This document shows positions 1 to 8,668 of a stretch of DNA of 64,000 nucleotides, piece by piece. A program made the translations under genes and the position numbers. The notes beneath the pieces were generated by a model, which saw nothing but the letters and a program-made list of their open reading frames with translations, was not told where the DNA came from and made no database searches. The stretch's first letter is position 1. Each line of letters opens with the position of its first letter. The stretch comes from Pseudomonas helvetica (GTDB taxonomy: Bacteria; Pseudomonadota; Gammaproteobacteria; Pseudomonadales; Pseudomonadaceae), in contig NZ_CP150917.1 of assembly GCF_039908645.1 (NCBI RefSeq), positions 5,095,501 to 5,159,500 of the forward strand, given 5' to 3'.

Positions 1-1
1 C

Positions 2-1456
2 GCCGACAGCGATGCCGAGCAGTTACGCAAGCTGGGCTACACCTCGAACTTCAATCGCAGCATGAGCCTATGGGAAAACTTCGCCCTGGGCTTCACCTAC
101 CTCTCCCCTGTCGTAGGGGTTTATACCCTGTTCGGCTTGTGCCTCGCCGCCGGTGGCCCGCCGATGTTCTGGGCGTATTTGCTGGTCGGTTGCGGCCAAC
201 TGCTGGTCTGCCTGATTTTCGGTGAAGTAGTGTCGCAGTTCCCGATTTCCGGTGGCGTCTACCCGTGGGCTCGCCGTTTGGTCGGCAAACGCTGGGCGTG
301 GATGGTCGGCTGGATCTACTCCATTGCCCTGTGCGTCACCATCGCGGCCGTTGCGGTCGGTGCCGGTCCTTACCTGGCGGCGATGATGGGCTTTGAACCG
401 AGCAACAACACCAACATCGTCATCGCCCTGGTGCTGACGCTGTTCGCCACCCTGGTGAACCTCAGCGGCACCAAAGTGCTGGCGCGCATCGCCATGTTCG
501 GCTTTCTCTGCGAGCTGGTCGGTGCGGTGGTCGTCGGCGTGTACCTGTTGGTCTTCGAACGCCATCAGCCACTCAGCGTGCTGTTCAACACCTTTGATAT
601 CCGTGTCGACGGTTCCTACCTGCCGGCGTTCCTGACCGCCTCCCTGGCCGGGATGTTTCTGTACTACGGCTTCGAGGCCTGCGGTGACGTGGCCGAAGAA
701 ACCCCGAACCCGAGCAAGCAGATTCCGGTGGCGATGCGCATGACCATCTACATCGGCGGCATCGCGGCGATGTTCGCCTGCCTGGCGCTGATTCTTGCGG
801 TGCCGGACATGCAAGCGGTGATCAACGGCACCGACAAGGACCCGGTAACCACCATCCTCAATAACGCCTTCGGTCCGGTCGGTTCGAAAGTGGTGATGGG
901 CGTGGTGATGATTTCCTTCATCTCCTGCGTCATCAGCCTGCAAGCCGCGGCCAGTCGTCTGCTGTATTCCTACGCTCGTGACGAAATGGTCATTGGCAGT
1001 GCACTGCTGAAAAAGATTTCACCGACGACTCAGGTTCCGGTTGCCGCACTGTTCGTGTCTGGCGTCCTGCCAGCGCTGATCATCGCCCTCGGTTTTGTCC
1101 TGCAAGACGCCGTCGCCACCATCGTCAGCTTTGCGGCCATCGGCATCTATCTGGCGTTCCAGATGATCGTGCTCGCCGCCCTCTACGCCCGCGCTCGCGG
1201 CTGGAAACCCAGCGGCAAATTCACCCTGGGCGCCTGGGGCCTGCCGGTGAACATCGGCGCGCTGGTCTATGGCGTGGGCGCCATCATCAACATGGCCTGG
1301 CCACGTACCCCGGATGCCGCGTGGTACATCAACTACGCCATGGTCTTGAGCACTGCCATCGTGATTGGCCTGGGGCTGCTCTATATGTGGCTCGGTAAAC
1401 CGTATGACCACGGCACCGCCCCTGCGGGTGATGCCTGGAAAGTCAGTCGGTATTGA
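2..1456 (+). CDS. APC-superfamily amino-acid/amine permease, 5' end outside the window
   Basis: Inner-membrane secondary transporter of the amino acid-polyamine-organocation superfamily, closest in character to the ACT/GABA-permease branch. The frame is open to the window edge: about 20 codons before the first in-window ATG (62) encode a typical cytoplasmic lead-in ending NFNRSMS, so the true start lies upstream and 62 is internal. Visible features are about 12 hydrophobic segments, the first-helix motif FTYLSPVVGVY, and the loop motif GGVYPWARRL after helix 2, followed by a run of membrane helices to the C-terminus. The substrate cannot be told from sequence. The gene ends at TGA 1454-1456, followed by an imperfect inverted repeat. 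Confidence 0.85.
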   Translation, partial: ADSDAEQLRKLGYTSNFNRSMSLWENFALGFTYLSPVVGVYTLFGLCLAAGGPPMFWAYLLVGCGQLLVCLIFGEVVSQFPISGGVYPWARRLVGKRWAWMVGWIYSIALCVTIAAVAVGAGPYLAAMMGFEPSNNTNIVIALVLTLFATLVNLSGTKVLARIAMFGFLCELVGAVVVGVYLLVFERHQPLSVLFNTFDIRVDGSYLPAFLTASLAGMFLYYGFEACGDVAEETPNPSKQIPVAMRMTIYIGGIAAMFACLALILAVPDMQAVINGTDKDPVTTILNNAFGPVGSKVVMGVVMISFISCVISLQAAASRLLYSYARDEMVIGSALLKKISPTTQVPVAALFVSGVLPALIIALGFVLQDAVATIVSFAAIGIYLAFQMIVLAALYARARGWKPSGKFTLGAWGLPVNIGALVYGVGAIINMAWPRTPDAAWYINYAMVLSTAIVIGLGLLYMWLGKPYDHGTAPAGDAWKVSRY

Positions 1457-1516
1457 CTGACAACTACTAGAGGGAGCAAGCATTCGGCAACACATCGCTC
1501 ACTCTCTCCAGCACCT

Positions 1517-1578
1517 GCCCCGCTAAGATTTCCTGACACCGAGCGCACAACGGTGATTGACTGAAATCTTGGCAGGGC
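1517..1578. other. Imperfect inverted repeat between permease and toxin-antitoxin genes
   Basis: Arms GCCCCGCTAAGATTT (1517-1531) and AAATCTTGGCAGGGC (1564-1578) pair over about 15 bases with two mismatches, around a 32-base loop. There is no T-tract on either side, so it is not a standard intrinsic terminator. It may end the permease transcript by another route or be a degenerate mobile repeat. Confidence 0.35.
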
Positions 1579-1580
1579 CT

Positions 1581-1625
1581 AGGGTGTTTACGTCGTTTAC
1601 AATGTATACACCTTCACAGGAGAGC
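1581..1625 (+). promoter_or_regulatory. Promoter/operator region of the parDE-type pair
   Basis: The 45 bases before the antitoxin hold TACAAT (1598-1603) and a GTATAC core (1604-1609) inside the partly symmetric stretch GGTGT...ACACC (1583-1612). The ribosome-binding site AGGAGAG lies at 1618-1624, six bases before the ATG. Ribbon-helix-helix antitoxins usually repress their own operon at short palindromes, so this is the likely autoregulatory site (inference). No clear -35 box is visible. Confidence 0.4.
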
Positions 1626-1629
1626 CGCG

Positions 1630-1887
1630 ATGGCCTCGCCCGTTTTGTCCTTTCGAGTCGAAGAGAATCTTGCCCAGCAACTGGATCAGCTTGCAGCAGC
1701 GACCGATCGTGACCGTCAGTACCACCTCAAGCGCGCACTGGTGCGTTATGTAGAAGCCGAATCCTGGCACCTGCAAGCAATCAGCGAAGGTATTGCCGAT
1801 GCCGATGCTGGAAAACTGACCGATCTGGACGCCGTGAAGGCTAAGTGGGCAAATCGTGCCGAGAGTCGCACTGACCGAGAAAGCTGA
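1630..1887 (+). CDS. Ribbon-helix-helix antitoxin (ParD/CopG type)
   Basis: An 85-residue protein. The N-terminal stretch PVLSFRVEENLAQQLDQLAA fits a ribbon-helix-helix fold: a beta strand with alternating hydrophobic residues, then two helices (about 5-45). The charged C-terminal part would wrap the toxin. It is the first gene of a two-gene operon and overlaps the toxin gene by 32 bases, so translation is probably coupled. By analogy with ParDE and RelBE systems it should neutralise the downstream protein and repress the operon. A good AGGAGA site sits just before the ATG. Confidence 0.8.
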   Translation: MASPVLSFRVEENLAQQLDQLAAATDRDRQYHLKRALVRYVEAESWHLQAISEGIADADAGKLTDLDAVKAKWANRAESRTDRES

Positions 1888-2146
1888 GAGTGACCTGGAC
1901 GCCATTCATGAACACTATTGCGGGCTGATTGGCACATCCGCTGCCAACGATGTGGTGACAAGCATCCTCAACACCTTTGGCCAACTTGAACTGTTCCCCG
2001 GCTCCGGGCGTCCTTCACTGGTACCGGATATACGTGAATTTGTTCTGAATCAGCTTCCATTTGTTGCACCTTATCGCCTGGTACTCGGCCAAGTGCAGAT
2101 CCTGCGAATATTGCATGAACGAACCGAGCGTAATCAGGAGTGGTGA
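1856..2146 (+). CDS. RelE/ParE-superfamily toxin
   Basis: A 96-residue protein starting at GTG 1856, inside the antitoxin gene. The ParE/RelE pattern is clear: N-terminal VALTEKAESDLDAIHEHY (helix that binds the antitoxin), central FPGSGRPSLVPDIREFVLNQ, and a C-terminal strand LVLGQVQILRILHERTERN. ParE members poison DNA gyrase and RelE members cleave mRNA on the ribosome; the PGSGRP..IRE and HERxxR ending is closer to ParE/YoeB-like stabilisation modules, but the target cannot be fixed from sequence. Complete, with no sign of decay. Confidence 0.8.
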   Translation: MPRVALTEKAESDLDAIHEHYCGLIGTSAANDVVTSILNTFGQLELFPGSGRPSLVPDIREFVLNQLPFVAPYRLVLGQVQILRILHERTERNQEW

Positions 2147-2224
2147 CACTCAATGCAATCGGAGCTGGTGCACAAGACAAACAGCCCCCCCATAAGCGGA
2201 TATGGGAGGTGCCGTCAACCCGCC

Positions 2225-2410
2225 TCAAAACCGCGAAACACGGTGCATCGCATCCGCCAGATAGCGCATTGCAATCCGGTCATTCTCCGATAACGCTCGA
2301 TACTGCTCGACGAGTTTCGCCTCCTCTGAATTCAGCCGGCGAGACCTTCGCGAGAGGCTCAAGCCTGAGAAAATCCCTAAAAACCCGATGAAGCTTTGCG
2401 CTTTTTCCAT
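2225..2410 (-). CDS. Small hypothetical protein (61 aa)
   Basis: Read on the minus strand from an ATG at 2410 with AGAGGG nine bases upstream; the longer frame to 2455 has no comparable site. The product has a hydrophobic N-terminal third (SFIGFLGIFSGLSL), a basic patch (SRRSRRL), then an amphipathic helix-rich tail (EEAKLVEQYRALSENDRIAM). That tail resembles the helices after the DNA-binding domain in some phage-type regulators, but no helix-turn-helix is present. Function unknown. It stands alone next to the toxin-antitoxin pair and may be a remnant of the same accessory insertion. Confidence 0.45.
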   Translation of the reverse strand: MEKAQSFIGFLGIFSGLSLSRRSRRLNSEEAKLVEQYRALSENDRIAMRYLADAMHRVSRF

Positions 2411-2894
2411 GGACGATATCCCTCTGCACGTGAACTGAAACTTCAGATACCTCATCGCCCTGCTCCTTCTTCAGCAGCGACCGGCACCTGCCAGACTGCT
2501 GCTGAACGTTCACCGGCCTCAAGGGCAAAGGCCGGTCATGAGCCTAAGAATAGGGACAAAAAAACGTTTGCGAGCTGTTTTTAGAGTAATTAGTCAAATA
2601 AATGAAAACGCTTATTTGAAACACTAAGTCGGTTTGAACGACAGCTGAATATCCTCGGAGGGCCAGCTCATACAATTGCACGTCTGGCGTTGCAAGTAAC
2701 ACGCAGCCCTGGCACGGCCTGTGGGAATTTTCCAGGAAACGCACACTAATCATTTTCGAGTTATTTCGAACGCTTTATCTTATTGGGCATCTGTTTAGAA
2801 TCCGACGCGTTTGGCCGAAGGCTTGTCCGAACCACACATTTTGATCCGTATCGCAGCCAGGAACGCCGCGGGATCGTCCACCACAGGTTGTCCT
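2411..2894. other. Intergenic region before opgD
   Basis: About 480 bases with no convincing gene. It contains a perfect 8-bp stem (ACCGGCCT/AGGCCGGT, about 2511-2537) without a T-tract and an AT-rich stretch at about 2555-2640 that could carry promoters. The open frame running into opgD from 2811 is taken as a 5' extension of opgD rather than coding sequence. Confidence 0.5.
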
Positions 2895-4529
2895 ATGCAC
2901 CGCAGGAATTTGCTCAAAGCCTCCATGGCCATCGCTGCCTACACCGGCCTTTCGGCCACTGGATTGCTGGCCGCACGGGCCTGGGCCGGGACGGCCGACG
3001 GCGAGGCCCAGACCTTCGACTTCGAGGCGTTGCAGGCACAAGCCAAGCAACTGGCCAGCAGTGGTTATGCCGACACCAAGCAGGTGTTGCCGCCGACGCT
3101 GGCGAACATGACGCCGCAGCAGTTCAACGCGATTCAGTACGACGCCAGACATTCGCTGTGGAATGACTTGAACGGGCAACTCGACGTGCAGTTCTTCCAC
3201 GTCGGCATGGGCTTCAAGCAACCGGTGCGCATGTACAGCGTCGACCCCAAGACCCGTCAAGCGCGGGAGGTGCATTTCCACCCGTCCCTGTTCAATTACC
3301 AGAACAGCGGCGTCGATACCGCGCAGCTCAAGGGCGACCTGGGCTTTGCCGGGTTCAAGCTGTTCAAGGCCCCGGAGCTGGATAAACATGACGTGGTGTC
3401 GTTCCTCGGCGCCAGCTACTTCCGTGCGGTGGATAACACCGGCCAGTACGGTTTGTCGGCCCGTGGCCTGGCGATCGACACCTACGCGAAGAAGCGCGAA
3501 GAATTTCCGGACTTCACCAAGTTCTGGTTCGAAACCCCGGACAAGGACAGCACCCGTTTCGTGGTCTATGCCCTGCTCGACTCACCGAGTGCCACCGGTG
3601 CCTACCGCTTTGACATCGACTGCCAGGCCAATCAGGTGGTGATGGCCATTGATGCACACGTCAACGCGCGCACGGCCATTGAGCAACTCGGTATCGCGCC
3701 GATGACCAGCATGTTCAGTTGCGGCACTCACGAGCGGCGCATGTGCGACACCCTTCACCCGCAGATCCACGACTCGGATCGGCTGGCGATGTGGCGTGGT
3801 AATGGCGAATGGATCTGCCGCCCGCTGAATAACCCGGCGACCCTGCAATTCAACGCCTTCGCCGACACGGACCCGAAAGGCTTTGGACTGGTGCAGACCG
3901 ACCATGAGTTCGACAGCTATCAGGACACCGTCGATTGGTACAGCAAGCGCCCGAGCCTGTGGGTCGAGCCGACCACCGCCTGGGGCGAAGGCTCTGTCGA
4001 CCTGTTGGAAATCCCGACCACAGGCGAAACCCTGGACAACATCGTGGCCTTCTGGACCCCGAAAAAACCGGTGGCCGCAGGCGACTCGCTGAGCTACGGC
4101 TACAAGCTCTACTGGAGCGCCCTGCCGCCGGTGGGCACGCCGTTGGCACGGGTCAATGCCACGCGTTCGGGCATGGGCGGTTTCGTCGAAGGCTGGGCCC
4201 CCGGCGAGCACTATCCGAAAGTCTGGGCGCGGCGTTTTGCGGTCGACTTCACCGGCGGCGGACTGGATCGCTTGCCTGAAGGCACCGGCATCGAACCGGT
4301 GGTCACGGCGTCGAGCGGTCAGGTCAAGGATTTCAATGTGCTGGCGCTGGATGACATCAAAGGCTATCGAATCACCTTTGACTGGGTCCCGACCGATGAC
4401 AGCGTGGCGCCGGTGGAACTGCGCTTGTTCATCCGCACCCATGACCGGACGTTGAGCGAAACCTGGCTGTACCAGTATTTCCCGCCAGCACCGGACAAGC
4501 GCAAGTACCCGGATTGGGCGGCGTCATAA
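2895..4529 (+). CDS. opgD: Glucans biosynthesis protein D (periplasmic, Tat-exported)
   Basis: Periplasmic protein that shapes the backbone of osmoregulated periplasmic glucans together with the OpgGH system. The start is set at ATG 2895 because the product then begins [12 protein letters not shown], a twin-arginine signal (RR at 3-4, hydrophobic segment 11-28, AWA cleavage motif near residue 31); upstream codons from 2811 do not look coding. The mature part (about 510 residues) matches the OpgG/OpgD family along its length, with [14 protein letters not shown] near the start and a C-terminal immunoglobulin-like domain. Length 544 is usual for OpgD. It stands alone, followed by a REPIN and a strong terminator. 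Confidence 0.92.
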   Translation: MHRRNLLKASMAIAAYTGLSATGLLAARAWAGTADGEAQTFDFEALQAQAKQLASSGYADTKQVLPPTLANMTPQQFNAIQYDARHSLWNDLNGQLDVQFFHVGMGFKQPVRMYSVDPKTRQAREVHFHPSLFNYQNSGVDTAQLKGDLGFAGFKLFKAPELDKHDVVSFLGASYFRAVDNTGQYGLSARGLAIDTYAKKREEFPDFTKFWFETPDKDSTRFVVYALLDSPSATGAYRFDIDCQANQVVMAIDAHVNARTAIEQLGIAPMTSMFSCGTHERRMCDTLHPQIHDSDRLAMWRGNGEWICRPLNNPATLQFNAFADTDPKGFGLVQTDHEFDSYQDTVDWYSKRPSLWVEPTTAWGEGSVDLLEIPTTGETLDNIVAFWTPKKPVAAGDSLSYGYKLYWSALPPVGTPLARVNATRSGMGGFVEGWAPGEHYPKVWARRFAVDFTGGGLDRLPEGTGIEPVVTASSGQVKDFNVLALDDIKGYRITFDWVPTDDSVAPVELRLFIRTHDRTLSETWLYQYFPPAPDKRKYPDWAAS

Positions 4530-4554
4530 GATAAGTGGCGTCTGGACGGGCCCC

Positions 4555-4631
4555 ATCGCGGGCAAGCCTTGCTCCTACGGAATCTACCTCGTCGACCCCG
4601 CTCCCCCGTAGGAGCTGAGCTTGCTCGCGAT
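4555..4631. repeat. REPIN (paired REP elements, GCGGGCAAGCCTTGCTC class)
   Basis: Inverted pair: ATCGCGGGCAAGCCTTGCTC on the left and GAGCTGAGCTTGCTCGCGAT on the right, with CCTACGG/CCGTAGG continuing the symmetry. The same unit recurs at 25170 and 46169. It would fold into a long hairpin in the opgD 3' region. Confidence 0.85.
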
Positions 4632-4670
4632 GAGGCCAGTAAAGCCGATAAAAATTTCCGCCAGACAAGC

Positions 4671-4706
4671 AAGCCCCGGCCAAACAACCGGGGCTTTTGG
4701 TTTTTG
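4671..4706 (+). terminator. Intrinsic terminator of opgD
   Basis: Perfect 8-bp stem AGCCCCGG (4672-4679) / CCGGGGCT (4688-4695) followed by a T-rich tract. It lies between convergent opgD and the minus-strand reductase and terminates opgD. Confidence 0.85.
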
Positions 4707-4715
4707 CAGCTTCAC

Positions 4716-5822
4716 TCAGTCCCGCAAATCCGACTCATGAATCGGCTGATCGCGGCTCGTCGCCCGTTGATACTGCGCCGGCCAGATGGCCTTGCGTCCG
4801 CCCAGGTCATCGTCGGCGTGCAGTGGCCAATAGGGATCGCGCAACAGTTCGCGAGCCAGCAGGATGATGTCGGCCTGACAGGTGCGCAGAATGTGTTCGG
4901 CTTGCGCAGGTTCGGTAATCAATCCGACGGTGCCGGTGGCAATCCCTGACTCCTTGCGCACACGCTCGGCAAACCGCGTCTGATAACCCGGCCCGGTCGG
5001 GATCTCCGCATTCGCCGCAGTGCCGCCTGATGACACGTCGATCAGATCGACCCCCAACGCTTTCAAGCGCCGCGCCAACTCTACGGTTTCATCCGGGTTC
5101 CAGCCATCTTCGACCCAATCGGTGGCCGATACCCGAACGAACAAGGGCAACTCTTCAGGCCAGACCGCGCGTACCGCCTCGGTCACTTCCAGCACCAGAC
5201 GAATGCGGTTTTCGAAAGACCCGCCGTACTGATCACGGCGCTGATTGCTCAACGGCGACAGAAATTGATGCAGCAGATAGCCATGAGCCGCGTGCACTTC
5301 AACCACTTTGAAGCCTGCGGTCAGTGCACGCTTGGCCGACTCGACGAACGCCTGAATCACCTCGGCGATCTGCGCCTCGGTCAGTGGTGTGGGGGGCGTG
5401 TGTTGAGGGTCGAAGGCAATCGGCGAGGGGCCGACCGGGGTCCAGCCGCCATCCGCCGGTTTGACACTGCCATGTTTGCCCAGCCACGGCCGGTGGGTGC
5501 TGGCCTTGCGTCCGGCGTGGGCCAGTTGAATACCGGCAACGGCGCCTTGGGCGGTGATAAAGCGGGTGATGCGTTGCAGTGGTTCGATCTGTTCATCGTT
5601 CCACAGGCCCAGGTCCTGAGCGGTGATCCGACCCTCGGCGGTGACTGCCGTGGCTTCGGTAAATATCAGGCCGGCCCCACCCACGGCACGGCTACCGAGG
5701 TGGACCAGGTGCCAGTCATTGGCCAGTCCATCGACGCTGGAGTATTGGCACATCGGCGACACCGCGATGCGGTTGAGCAGGGTCAATTGGCGAAGGGTAT
5801 ACGGTTCAAGCAGCAGACTCAT
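4716..5822 (-). CDS. NADH:flavin oxidoreductase, Old Yellow Enzyme family (YqjM/XenA class)
   Basis: FMN-dependent ene-reductase of 368 residues that would reduce activated C=C bonds or xenobiotics such as nitro compounds with NAD(P)H. It belongs to the YqjM/XenA class: the N-terminus has SPMCQYSS, whose Cys at 25 tunes flavin potential in that class, then QLAHAGRKAS (about 98-107) and HAAHGYLLHQFLSP with the substrate-binding histidines (about 178-191). The glycine-rich phosphate-binding region and ARELLRDPYW sit near the C-terminus, as usual for the family. RBS GAGAGGTG precedes the ATG. The gene is single; physiological substrate unknown. Confidence 0.88.
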   Translation of the reverse strand: MSLLLEPYTLRQLTLLNRIAVSPMCQYSSVDGLANDWHLVHLGSRAVGGAGLIFTEATAVTAEGRITAQDLGLWNDEQIEPLQRITRFITAQGAVAGIQLAHAGRKASTHRPWLGKHGSVKPADGGWTPVGPSPIAFDPQHTPPTPLTEAQIAEVIQAFVESAKRALTAGFKVVEVHAAHGYLLHQFLSPLSNQRRDQYGGSFENRIRLVLEVTEAVRAVWPEELPLFVRVSATDWVEDGWNPDETVELARRLKALGVDLIDVSSGGTAANAEIPTGPGYQTRFAERVRKESGIATGTVGLITEPAQAEHILRTCQADIILLARELLRDPYWPLHADDDLGGRKAIWPAQYQRATSRDQPIHESDLRD

Positions 5823-6031
5823 GGGGCACCTCTCAAATCAGTGGGCAGGCTCCAGGGTTCTGTTTGAATAGTCGACGAGTGACAGGAAAGGATGCGGCAC
5901 CCGCCCCCGCGGGTAAAAAATGGACAAAACGTCACAAGGCCAATCAAGCAGTGATTAGAGCCTAGTCGACATCGGGGGATCAGGGAGGGTTCAAGAAATG
6001 AAAGCACATAGTTTGAGCGCAACATCAAACC

Positions 6032-6167
6032 TGTGGCGAGGGAGCTTGCTCCCGTCGGCCGGTCCGCGTTCGCGCGCAGCAGTCGTAAAACTATTCACCG
6101 AAATGCGTCAGACAAAACGCACTTAGGGCCGCTCCGCGCCCCAGCGGGAGCAAGCTCCCTCGCCACA
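6032..6167. repeat. REPIN (TGTGGCGAGGGAGCTTGCTC class)
   Basis: Two REP units in inverted orientation: TGTGGCGAGGGAGCTTGCTC at the left and GAGCAAGCTCCCTCGCCACA at the right, with a spacer containing a second symmetric pair (GTCGGCC..., GGGCCGC...). Same family as those at 16688, 27075, 29907, 37521 and 47787. It fills the spacer downstream of recJ; the rest of 5823-6200 has no gene. Confidence 0.88.
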
Positions 6168-6200
6168 AAGGCCCCATTGAAATTTCTGCTGGAACCGGGC

Positions 6201-7910
6201 TCAGCGCGGTTCGATGTGGGCAATCATTAGCTGGACGGTTTCCTGGCCACGGAACTCGTTGACGTCGAGCTTGTAGGCCAGTTCGACCCAGCGAATGGTC
6301 GGGTTCGGCCAGACGTCGCGGTCGATGCCAAACGCAATACCGTCGAGCTTCACCGAACCACATTCGCTTTTCAGCACTACCTTGAGGTGGCGTTCACCGA
6401 CCACTCGCTGCTCGACCAACTGGAACACCCCGTGAAACAGCGGCTCCGGGAAGTGTTGGCCCCAAGGACCGGCATGGCGCAAGGCGCGGGCCAGTTCCAG
6501 GTGAAACTCTTCGACTGCCAGGGTGCCGTCCGACAGCAAACGCCCGGTCAGGTCCTCTTCACGCATTTGCCGGCGAACTTCAGCGTCGAAAGCTTCGGCG
6601 AACAATGGAAAGTTCGCTTCCGGTAACGTCAGGCCCGCCGCCATGGCGTGACCACCGTACTTGCTGATCAGCGTCGGATGTTGCGCCGCCACCACACTCA
6701 AGGCGTCACGAATGTGAAAGCCCTGCACGGAACGTCCCGAGCCCTTGAGCATGCCGTCGCCTGCATCGGCAAAGGCAATAGTCGGACGGAAATAGCGCTC
6801 TTTCATACGCGAAGCAAGGATTCCGATGACACCCTGGTGCCACTCGGCATCGAACAGGCACAAGCCGAACGGCATCGACTCCAGCGGCAAGTCCTTGAGC
6901 TGGGCCAACGCTTCGCGCTGCATGCCCTGCTCGATGGATTTGCGGTCCTGATTCATCCCATCGAGTTGCGCGGCCATTTCACGGGCCAGTGCCACGTCTT
7001 CGGTCAGCAGGCACTCGATGCCCAGGCTCATGTCGTCCAGACGCCCCGCCGCGTTCAGGCGCGGGCCGAGGATGAACCCCAGATCGGTCGAGGTGATACG
7101 CGAGTGATCACGCTTGGCCACTTCGAGAATCGCCTTGATGCCCGGCCGAGCCCGGCCGGCGCGAATCCGCTCCAGGCCCTGATGCACCAGGATCCGGTTG
7201 TTGGCATCCAGTGGCACCACGTCGGCGACGCTGCCCAGCGCCACCAGATCCAGCAATTCGCCGATGTTCGGCTGCGGCCTGCTCTCGTACCAGCCCAGGC
7301 TGCGCAAGCGTGCACGCAACGCCATCAGCACATAAAAAATCACCCCGACCCCGGCCAGCGCCTTGCTTGGGAACTCACAACCGGGCTGGTTCGGATTGAC
7401 GATGGCATCGGCCAACGGCAGCTCGTCACCGGGCAAGTGGTGATCGGTGACCAGGACCTTGAGCCCGGCCTGTTTCGCCGCCGCCACGCCCTCGACGCTG
7501 GAAATGCCGTTGTCCACGGTGATCAGCAACTGCGGCTCGCGCTGCAACGCCACCGCGACGATTTCCGGGGTCAGGCCGTAGCCGTACTCGAAGCGGTTGG
7601 GCACCAGATAATCGACGTGGGCCGCGCCCAGCAGACGCAGTCCCAACAGGCCAACGGTACTCGCAGTGGCGCCATCGGCATCGAAGTCGCCAACGATCAG
7701 AATCCGCTGACGCTGCTCCAGTGCCACCACCAGCAAGTCCACCGCCGCCTCGATACCCTTGAGCTGTTGATACGGGATCAAGCGCGCCAGGCTCTTGTCC
7801 AGTTCCGCCTCAGACTGCACGCCCCGCGCCGCGTATAAACGGGTTAGCAGGGGTGGAATATCACCGAGGAATGGCAGGGTGTCAGGCAATAGGCGAGGTT
7901 CGATGCGCAT
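6201..7910 (-). CDS. recJ: Single-stranded-DNA-specific exonuclease RecJ
   Basis: 5'-to-3' single-strand exonuclease of recombination (RecF pathway) and repair. At 569 residues it is close to the E. coli length. DHH-family metal motifs are present: GDFDADG (74-80), TVDNG (131-135), TDHH (155-158), and the DHHA1 signature GGHAMAAGL around residue 400, followed by the OB-fold DNA-binding domain. Read on the minus strand, the start ATG at 7910 follows yaeQ by 66 bases, so both may share a transcript. Confidence 0.95.
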   Translation of the reverse strand: MRIEPRLLPDTLPFLGDIPPLLTRLYAARGVQSEAELDKSLARLIPYQQLKGIEAAVDLLVVALEQRQRILIVGDFDADGATASTVGLLGLRLLGAAHVDYLVPNRFEYGYGLTPEIVAVALQREPQLLITVDNGISSVEGVAAAKQAGLKVLVTDHHLPGDELPLADAIVNPNQPGCEFPSKALAGVGVIFYVLMALRARLRSLGWYESRPQPNIGELLDLVALGSVADVVPLDANNRILVHQGLERIRAGRARPGIKAILEVAKRDHSRITSTDLGFILGPRLNAAGRLDDMSLGIECLLTEDVALAREMAAQLDGMNQDRKSIEQGMQREALAQLKDLPLESMPFGLCLFDAEWHQGVIGILASRMKERYFRPTIAFADAGDGMLKGSGRSVQGFHIRDALSVVAAQHPTLISKYGGHAMAAGLTLPEANFPLFAEAFDAEVRRQMREEDLTGRLLSDGTLAVEEFHLELARALRHAGPWGQHFPEPLFHGVFQLVEQRVVGERHLKVVLKSECGSVKLDGIAFGIDRDVWPNPTIRWVELAYKLDVNEFRGQETVQLMIAHIEPR

Positions 7911-7976
7911 GAGGTGACAGGTGCTTCTCTTGAATACGTAGGATAAAACCGGATGATGCGATCCTGCAGCGAAAAA

Positions 7977-8519
7977 TCAGCCGCGCTCGCCGGCCAACCA
8001 TTGCAGCTGGACTTCGTGTTGACCACGGTCGTCGGTGACGAAGATCGTCCCTTCGCTGATCATCACGTCCCACTTGATAACGCGGGGCATGTCCTTGGCC
8101 AGGGTTTCCAGAACTTCCTGAGGCACCGCGGCAATGTTGACGTTTTTCAGGTTTTTGACTGCTGGCACCACTTTGCCTTCCCAAACGCGCAGGCTGCCGT
8201 AAGCCAACAGGCTGGTGCGTTCGGTACGACGCGAGCACCAGGTCAGGCGATCGGCATCTGGCTGGCCGACTTCGATCCAGTGCAGAACGCGGTCATCCAG
8301 GCTCTTTTCCCACAGGGCCGGCTCGTCCACTTCCGACAGACCACGACCAAAAGACAGCTGCTCGTTGTACCAGAGGGCGTAGGCCAACAGCCGCACAGTC
8401 ATGCGCTCTTCGGTTTCCGAAGGGTGGCGGGCGATGGTTTGCTTGACGCTCTCGTACACGCTGCGGTCGAGGTCGGTAAGGTTCAGTTCAAACTTGTAGG
8501 TCGTGGACGGCTGGGCCAT
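7977..8519 (-). CDS. yaeQ: YaeQ family protein
   Basis: A 180-residue cytoplasmic protein with the PD-(D/E)XK nuclease-like fold seen in YaeQ structures; its biochemical role is unsettled, and early reports of transcription antitermination were not general. The ATG at 8519 (product MAQPSTTYKFELNL) is chosen over the upstream in-frame ATG because AAGAAG lies seven bases before it and the length then fits the family. Conserved stretches include RHPSETEERMTVRLLAYALW and WIEVGQPDADRL. It lies directly upstream of recJ. Confidence 0.9.
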   Translation of the reverse strand: MAQPSTTYKFELNLTDLDRSVYESVKQTIARHPSETEERMTVRLLAYALWYNEQLSFGRGLSEVDEPALWEKSLDDRVLHWIEVGQPDADRLTWCSRRTERTSLLAYGSLRVWEGKVVPAVKNLKNVNIAAVPQEVLETLAKDMPRVIKWDVMISEGTIFVTDDRGQHEVQLQWLAGERG

Positions 8520-8668
8520 GAACGGGCTTCTTGATACGAGGAAAGGCGGCAAGTCTAACCGATGCCGGGGTCAATCAACGAATCATGACGGCCATCAAGC
8601 GTGGGCGATGAGCTCCGGCCTATGATAAAACGATCTACTCGCTCAGCCTTTGTCCTACAGGATTGACC

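Noticed and set aside
2811..2894. N-terminal extension of opgD
   Set aside because: The extension hides the twin-arginine signal; starting at 2895 restores a normal exported protein.
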